64,000 bases of DNA, from NCBI GenBank assembly GCA_903903635.1, contig CAIUZK010000040.1, forward strand, positions 1 to 64,000. The letters run 5' to 3'. The notes below the pieces were generated by a model. That model was not told the origin of the DNA. It ran no database searches and worked only from the letters and a program-made list of their open reading frames with translations. Position 1 is the first letter of the stretch; each line of letters begins with the position of its first letter. Below are positions 59,580 through 64,000 of this stretch, one piece after another. The position numbers and the translations under genes are program-made. The DNA is from an uncultured Bacteroidota bacterium (GTDB lineage: Bacteria > Bacteroidota > Bacteroidia > Chitinophagales > Chitinophagaceae).

Positions 59580-61541
59580 ATGCGTTTTTTGAAACTAATT
59601 ATCGCCACTTTAGCTGTTTTTATTCCGGCTCTATGCTACTCACAGCAAAGCATGCTGTCATTGGGCATGTGGAATCTTACTGCACTATCAGGTGAGCTGA
59701 AATTAGGTGGATTATATGGTAAAGGCATCATTAATACTTATGGAATTGATAATAAAGTAACCACATCAAATTATTACGGAGGTATTTTTATTAAATCAAG
59801 TAGTTATATCTGGAATCGTAATTTTATGACTGTAGATATAGATGGCGGTTATTATCCTGAATCACGACAGGACCTTTATCTGGTTTCACCCAATATTTAT
59901 AATGCAATCAACACCAAAAAACTTCATATAAGTTCAACGCTTTTCCCCAGAAAGCTCATTAGCCTTACAGGGCATATTAGCTGGGACAACAGTTATGATA
60001 GTCGTGAAAATTTGACGGATATACGCACAAATAGTAAGACCTATGGCGCTAATCTTTCGTTCAGAAACAAGTATGCACCTCTTACTTTGGCTTATTTTAA
60101 TAGTGACTGGGATAGTAAAGAAATTATGACCGGGCGGGATTTCAATTATAAGCAAAAAAGCCTGGAAGGTAGAGTTACCAGGGTATTTGGCAAGAGGGAT
60201 AACAATGAACTGGTGTATACGCATAATGATTACGCCCGTAAGGACTACAGTTTGTATACTATAAGAAATGTTGCGGATAATATCACTCTTCAAGATGGTA
60301 TATTCCTCGATTCATCGCGCAGGTCAATGTTCAATTCCAACATTTATGGTACTCATCAGACCGGCAGCGATAGTTTCAATCAGTTCAGGTTAAGTGAAAG
60401 TTTATTTTTAAACATGAAACATAATCTGACTTTTAATTCGGGATATACTTTTTATTATATTGAAAGGTTGCCTCAGAAATTAAGACAGAATTCAGTTAAT
60501 GCTATGTTGGGGCATCAGCTATTTGAAAGTTTACATTCAGGTCTGGTATTTGAATACAATAATGCACATGAAACTTCATATACCGAGGACAATACGAAAG
60601 CCGGATTAGAATTGAGTTATACCAAAAAAACCTTTGCACATGGGCTCTTAAGTCTGCAATATAATTACAGCAGGGTTTTCGAGAAAAGGACCAGTACGGA
60701 TGTATTCCTGGATATTAAGAATGAGATATACGTAATCTACGACCGCATACTAATTAAGCATCCTTATATAGATCAATCCTCCATACAAGTAAAGGATTCA
60801 ACCGGTACTGCCATCTATATTTTAGGGCTTGATTATATGCTAACAATGATAGGTAGTTTTATAGAAGTTCAACGTATTCCAGGTGGATTAATTCCTGAAA
60901 ACGGGAAGATATTTTTGTATTACCGAGCTACTCAGCCAGGCTCTTACAGCTACGAAATCAATCTGAATTATTTTTCCTTCAACTATTCCCTGTTTAATCA
61001 TTTTCTGGATCTTTACTATAAATCCAGCCACAATGAATTTGCGAATGTGAAGATGGCAGATAATTTATTACTTGACAGATTGACCCAGGAGATATTGGGT
61101 ACCAGCTTGCATTATAAATCAGCTACCGTGGGTATAGAGTTGGATAAATACCAGAGTTCATTGGTACCTTATAACATGACCCGCTACTTCTTAAACTGGC
61201 AAGGGCACTATAAAGAGAATTTTATTTTTTCTGTTAATGCCAACTGGCGAGATTATAAATTACCTACTGAGGATGGTCACCGGATTTATAAAGATTTTAA
61301 CAGCATGATGGCTTATGCATTCACCGCTGTATCAAAGCTGGATGTTACGGTAGGCTATCAGTTTCAGGAAGGGCCGCAGATTGATCTTGAAATGATATCT
61401 TTAAGGGCGAAGTATTCAACAGTTTTCAGGAAGATTACCTTTGTAGCGGGGTTAGATTCATACGACCGAAATTATCTGAGATCGCAGAAAACAAATTATA
61501 TGGGAGTTTATTTCCAAATCATTAAAAAGTTTAAATATTGA
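59580..61541 (+). CDS. Outer-membrane barrel, candidate conduit porin (MtrB/PioB-like in size)
   Basis: The protein has 653 residues from ATG 59580; signal LIIATLAVFIPALCYSQ. Frame-opening TTG/ATG at 59556/59559 would lengthen the signal. The mature protein is a regular succession of amphipathic strands with aromatic girdles (e.g. IKSSSYIWNRNFMTVDIDGGY, YANNA-type turns, FIFSVNANWRDYKLP), ending in NYMGVYFQIIKKFKY. Length suits a 26-28-strand barrel. A short Ig-like insertion (PGGLIPENGKIFLYYRATQPG) near 440 is notable. No sequence similarity to MtrB can be claimed by eye; the role is inferred from its place between two multihaem genes. Confidence 0.75.
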   Translation: MRFLKLIIATLAVFIPALCYSQQSMLSLGMWNLTALSGELKLGGLYGKGIINTYGIDNKVTTSNYYGGIFIKSSSYIWNRNFMTVDIDGGYYPESRQDLYLVSPNIYNAINTKKLHISSTLFPRKLISLTGHISWDNSYDSRENLTDIRTNSKTYGANLSFRNKYAPLTLAYFNSDWDSKEIMTGRDFNYKQKSLEGRVTRVFGKRDNNELVYTHNDYARKDYSLYTIRNVADNITLQDGIFLDSSRRSMFNSNIYGTHQTGSDSFNQFRLSESLFLNMKHNLTFNSGYTFYYIERLPQKLRQNSVNAMLGHQLFESLHSGLVFEYNNAHETSYTEDNTKAGLELSYTKKTFAHGLLSLQYNYSRVFEKRTSTDVFLDIKNEIYVIYDRILIKHPYIDQSSIQVKDSTGTAIYILGLDYMLTMIGSFIEVQRIPGGLIPENGKIFLYYRATQPGSYSYEINLNYFSFNYSLFNHFLDLYYKSSHNEFANVKMADNLLLDRLTQEILGTSLHYKSATVGIELDKYQSSLVPYNMTRYFLNWQGHYKENFIFSVNANWRDYKLPTEDGHRIYKDFNSMMAYAFTAVSKLDVTVGYQFQEGPQIDLEMISLRAKYSTVFRKITFVAGLDSYDRNYLRSQKTNYMGVYFQIIKKFKY

Positions 61542-61546
61542 TATTT

Positions 61547-62893
61547 ATGCGCAATAAAATAAGTATAATATTAGTAATGCTAATGGCTGTTTTTTTTACA
61601 TCCAATGGACAGATTGATACTAGTAAGGGAAGTTGTGCCAGCGCAGGATGCCATGGGAATCTTATCCAACAGGAGGTAGTGCATGACGCATTGAAAAGAG
61701 GTTGTGATAAGTGCCACCAAAGTAACGGGCAACAACATCCTCAGAAAAATGTTAAGACCTTTACTATGGTCAAGAATATACCTGAACTGTGCTATAAATG
61801 CCATGATGAAAATAATACGCTGAGGGTAGTGCATTCTCCTGTTCAGAAAGGTAATTGCCTGGAATGTCATACGCCGCATAGTTCCCCGGAAAGTTATTTG
61901 CTTAAAAAGAATCCTGTAGGTGAAGTGTGCGCACAATGTCATACACTTGAATCAGCCAGGAAGCGTTTCAAACATGATCCGGTAGCTAAAGGTGATTGTG
62001 CCAAATGCCACGATCCTCATACATCGGATATAGACAGGCTCCTTATAAAAGAACCGCCGGCTTTATGTGTGAAATGTCATAAACCACAGGCTGAACAACT
62101 GAAAATGGCCAATGTGCATCCGCCATTCCAGAATAACTGCCTGAATTGTCATAACCAGCACAGTTCAAACGAAGAGAAACTGCTTGATCTTACACCGCAA
62201 AAGCTGTGTCTGTATTGTCATGAAGATATGAAGAAGAAGATAGATAATGCTACACTTGTGCATGGTGCTGTTGCCGATAAACGGTCTTGTATTAATTGCC
62301 ATTCACCACATGCATCTGATGAAAAAAAATTCCTGATAAAGGACACTAAGACACTATGCCTGAGTTGTCATGACCGTACCTATACTACTGGCCCGAGAAA
62401 GATTACAAACATTAGTCAGGTATTGCAAAAGAGTAAGAATATACATGGTGCCATTGAAAAAGTAGGTTGTGTTGGCTGTCATGATCCTCATGCTTCGAGC
62501 AATCCCTTCCTGCTATCCAAACCATTCCCATCAGGATCGTATGCGCCTGCTACCAAAGAAAGTTTCGCATTATGCTTTAATTGCCATAAAAGCGAAATCT
62601 TAGAAAAAGCAGTTACTACCACAGCTACTGGTTTCAGGAATGGGGATAAGAATCTTCACGTGGTACACATAAACGGTGAGAAAGGCAGAAGCTGCGTGCT
62701 TTGTCATAATCCTCATGGATCAGGTAATGATCACCTTATCAATGACAGGACCCAGTTTGGCGGATGGGAGATGCCATTGAAATATAAAACCATTGAAAAT
62801 GGTGGTTCCTGTGCGCCAGGATGCCATGCAGAAAGGAAATATGAACGGACATTAGCAATTCCCGCAACACCTGTACCTCCGGTTAAGAAATAA
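61547..62893 (+). CDS. Pentadecahaem cytochrome c
   Basis: A 448-residue protein from ATG 61547 (the frame opens with TTG 61538). Signal IILVMLMAVFFTSNGQ. Haem sites in order: CASAGCH (CX4CH), then thirteen CXXCH (CDKCH, CYKCH, CLECH, CAQCH, CAKCH, CVKCH, CLNCH, CLYCH, CINCH, CLSCH, CVGCH, CFNCH, CVLCH), then CAPGCH (CX3CH), fifteen in all, about one per 30 residues. Many sites are followed by xPH or xQH, giving distal His ligands. It resembles long periplasm-to-surface wires of porin-cytochrome systems. It lies 5 bp after the barrel gene. Confidence 0.92.
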   Translation: MRNKISIILVMLMAVFFTSNGQIDTSKGSCASAGCHGNLIQQEVVHDALKRGCDKCHQSNGQQHPQKNVKTFTMVKNIPELCYKCHDENNTLRVVHSPVQKGNCLECHTPHSSPESYLLKKNPVGEVCAQCHTLESARKRFKHDPVAKGDCAKCHDPHTSDIDRLLIKEPPALCVKCHKPQAEQLKMANVHPPFQNNCLNCHNQHSSNEEKLLDLTPQKLCLYCHEDMKKKIDNATLVHGAVADKRSCINCHSPHASDEKKFLIKDTKTLCLSCHDRTYTTGPRKITNISQVLQKSKNIHGAIEKVGCVGCHDPHASSNPFLLSKPFPSGSYAPATKESFALCFNCHKSEILEKAVTTTATGFRNGDKNLHVVHINGEKGRSCVLCHNPHGSGNDHLINDRTQFGGWEMPLKYKTIENGGSCAPGCHAERKYERTLAIPATPVPPVKK

Positions 62894-63059
62894 TTTCGCC
62901 GCAGTTACATGTGTTTGCTAATATATGACGACAATGGGCGTATTCAATAAATCCGGGGTAAATTCATGTTAATAATTGATAATCAGACGTTAATATCTTT
63001 TATAGTAAATAAGAGGGAGATTTTCACCCTTTTTTTGCTTTAAGATGGTCATAAAGATA

Positions 63060-63124
63060 TGATTACTATCATAAATTAGTATGACTATCCTCATTATTCA
63101 AGGAGGGCGCTCAGTCTATTTTTG
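63060..63124 (+). promoter_or_regulatory. Double FNR-like boxes and -7 element of the second fnr-like gene
   Basis: Proximal box TGACTATCCTCA (63082-63093) lies 24 bp before a perfect TAnnTTTG element TATTTTTG (63117-63124). A second, better palindrome TGATTACTATCA (63060-63071) is centred 22 bp (about two helical turns) further upstream. The predicted transcript start is near 63128. The arrangement fits cooperative binding and autoregulation. Confidence 0.7.
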
Positions 63125-63199
63125 TATCATAAATTACTTTATTGAATTGAGGGTATTCAATGGATGAAAAGGCTGAAAAAAACCATTAAAGCAAATTGA

Positions 63200-63916
63200 T
63201 TGAAAAAAATAAGCTGCGATTCCTGCCCTAACAATTCGTGTCTCATTAAAAAAAACTTCATTAAGGAATGGAGTAGTTTTCTGGAGCATGAAAAGTATCA
63301 GGCGCTTTACAAAAAAGATTACTCGGTTTTTAGTGTGGGTAACCCCATACTCGGGCTGTTTTTTGTTCAGAGCGGGATGATCAAAGAGTTTATACTGAGA
63401 CCACATAACGAAGTGGAAATTGTCAATTTTGCTTCAATAGGTCAGGTTTTCGGTCATGCGGGTTTTGAAAATAATTTTTATTCATTTGGTGCTGATGCAA
63501 AAATTGACTCCATCATTTGTTTCTTTAATAATGAAATATTGAGGGAAATGTATGTTTCAAATCCCAAATTGCTCTTTGACCTTATGTTATTCTATTCCAA
63601 TGAGCATAGTGAATCTACTTACCGGTTGATGAGTATTTCACAAATGAACCTGAGAGAGAAAGTTGCCAGCGTTCTCTTTTACATGTTCCGCAAATTTGGA
63701 TTGAACAGTCAGAATGAATTACCGGAGTATTTTACCAGGGAGGATATAGCCAGCCTTGCCTGTACCAACTCCGAACAGGTTTCAAGACAATTGTCCGACT
63801 TTCAGAAGGAGCGAATCATTGAAAAGCGAACAAGAAAGATTGCCATTCTGCAACCGGCGAAGCTTAAAGAAATTGTTAGTGAATATCTCGAGTACTATAA
63901 TATTGCCACTACTTAA
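63200..63916 (+). CDS. FNR-type Crp/Fnr-family regulator 2
   Basis: A 238-residue protein starting at TTG 63200. Cys6-x2-Cys9-x4-Cys14 at the N-terminus and Cys107 (SIICFFNNEIL, aligned with FNR Cys122) could hold an oxygen-sensitive [4Fe-4S] cluster. After the cyclic-nucleotide-like barrel and dimer helix (NLREKVASVLFYM), the recognition helix TNSEQVSRQLSDF keeps the Glu-xx-Ser-Arg contacts of E. coli FNR (VETISR). It should therefore read TTGAT-like half-sites such as the boxes in this window, including two in front of its own gene. Confidence 0.85.
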   Translation: MKKISCDSCPNNSCLIKKNFIKEWSSFLEHEKYQALYKKDYSVFSVGNPILGLFFVQSGMIKEFILRPHNEVEIVNFASIGQVFGHAGFENNFYSFGADAKIDSIICFFNNEILREMYVSNPKLLFDLMLFYSNEHSESTYRLMSISQMNLREKVASVLFYMFRKFGLNSQNELPEYFTREDIASLACTNSEQVSRQLSDFQKERIIEKRTRKIAILQPAKLKEIVSEYLEYYNIATT

Positions 63917-63939
63917 TCAAAACCTAAAACAACAACAAA

Positions 63940-64000
63940 GTGAAAAAATTATTAGATCTCCTTTTTTCGTCCAAGTCTACAGTCGTACTACTGTTAGTAC
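63940..64000 (+). CDS. Start of a gene, probably a cytochrome c biogenesis protein (ResB/CcsA type), cut by the window edge
   Basis: GTG at 63940 opens a frame reading KKLLDLLFSSKSTVVLLLV to the end of the window. A short basic start, then a long hydrophobic helix containing S-S-K-S/T-x-V-V-L-L-L, resembles the first segment of Bacteroidetes ResB-CcsA fusions, which attach haem to CXXCH apoproteins. Only 20 codons are visible, so this is a guess strengthened by the context of many cytochromes. Confidence 0.45.
   Translation, partial: MKKLLDLLFSSKSTVVLLLV

Overview
The window reads as a chromosomal segment of a Bacteroidota bacterium, probably of the Chitinophagales/Sphingobacteriales type. 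The evidence is type IX secretion sorting domains (34008-38756 and a remnant at 23997), promoters of the Bacteroidetes TAnnTTTG type, frequent TTG/GTG starts with weak Shine-Dalgarno sites, the family-typical cluster birA / rsfS / ftsH / LUD protein, and several Bacteroidetes-type outer-membrane barrels. No rRNA, tRNA, CRISPR or transposase gene was recognised.

Layout. 1-1.4 kb: tandem ~243-bp repeats bracketing a HigBA-like toxin-antitoxin pair. 1.5-28 kb: mostly housekeeping genes: M1 aminopeptidase, methyltransferase, a small haem lipoprotein with an apparent frameshift, ogt, kdsB, aroK, cinA, a thioesterase, an SDR, a GH3 enzyme, purine nucleoside phosphorylase, a porin, lpd, ftsH/rsfS/birA, a PhyH oxygenase, U32 peptidase plus ferredoxin, and tryptophanase. 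28-64 kb: an almost purely redox island with about 46 predicted covalent haem sites.

The redox island has four parts. (i) NHL protein, 12-haem cytochrome, two tandem tetrahaem cytochromes and a 1582-residue T9SS-secreted protein with 19 Ig-like repeats (29.2-38.8 kb). (ii) Two paralogous inner-membrane modules, each with a Tat-exported four-cluster Fe-S protein, an NrfD-type quinol-interacting membrane subunit and an Ig-like protein anchored by one C-terminal helix, accompanied by monohaem cytochromes (39.4-43.5 and 46.2-50.1 kb). Neither has a molybdopterin catalytic subunit. (iii) An outer part with an ethylbenzene-dehydrogenase-gamma-like lipoprotein, small cytochromes and barrels (50.2-54.9 kb). 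(iv) A candidate outer-membrane conduit: NHL lipoprotein, pentahaem-OmpA fusion, 640-residue barrel and 15-haem cytochrome (56.1-62.9 kb). Two FNR-type regulators and a MarR regulator are interspersed, and a probable cytochrome-c-assembly gene starts at the right edge.

Working model (inference): menaquinol is oxidised by the two NrfD/Fe-S modules, electrons pass through periplasmic monohaem cytochromes to the conduit and leave the cell, possibly along tetrahaem filaments. The strongest new observation is regulatory. A palindrome TGA-N6-TCA, the core of an FNR box, lies exactly 24 bp (end to start) before a TAnnTTTG-type -7 element in front of seven transcription units: tnaA, the 12-haem operon, the tetrahaem operon, marR, both fnr-like genes and the conduit operon. 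This predicts an oxygen-responsive class II regulon for extracellular electron transfer in a Bacteroidota.
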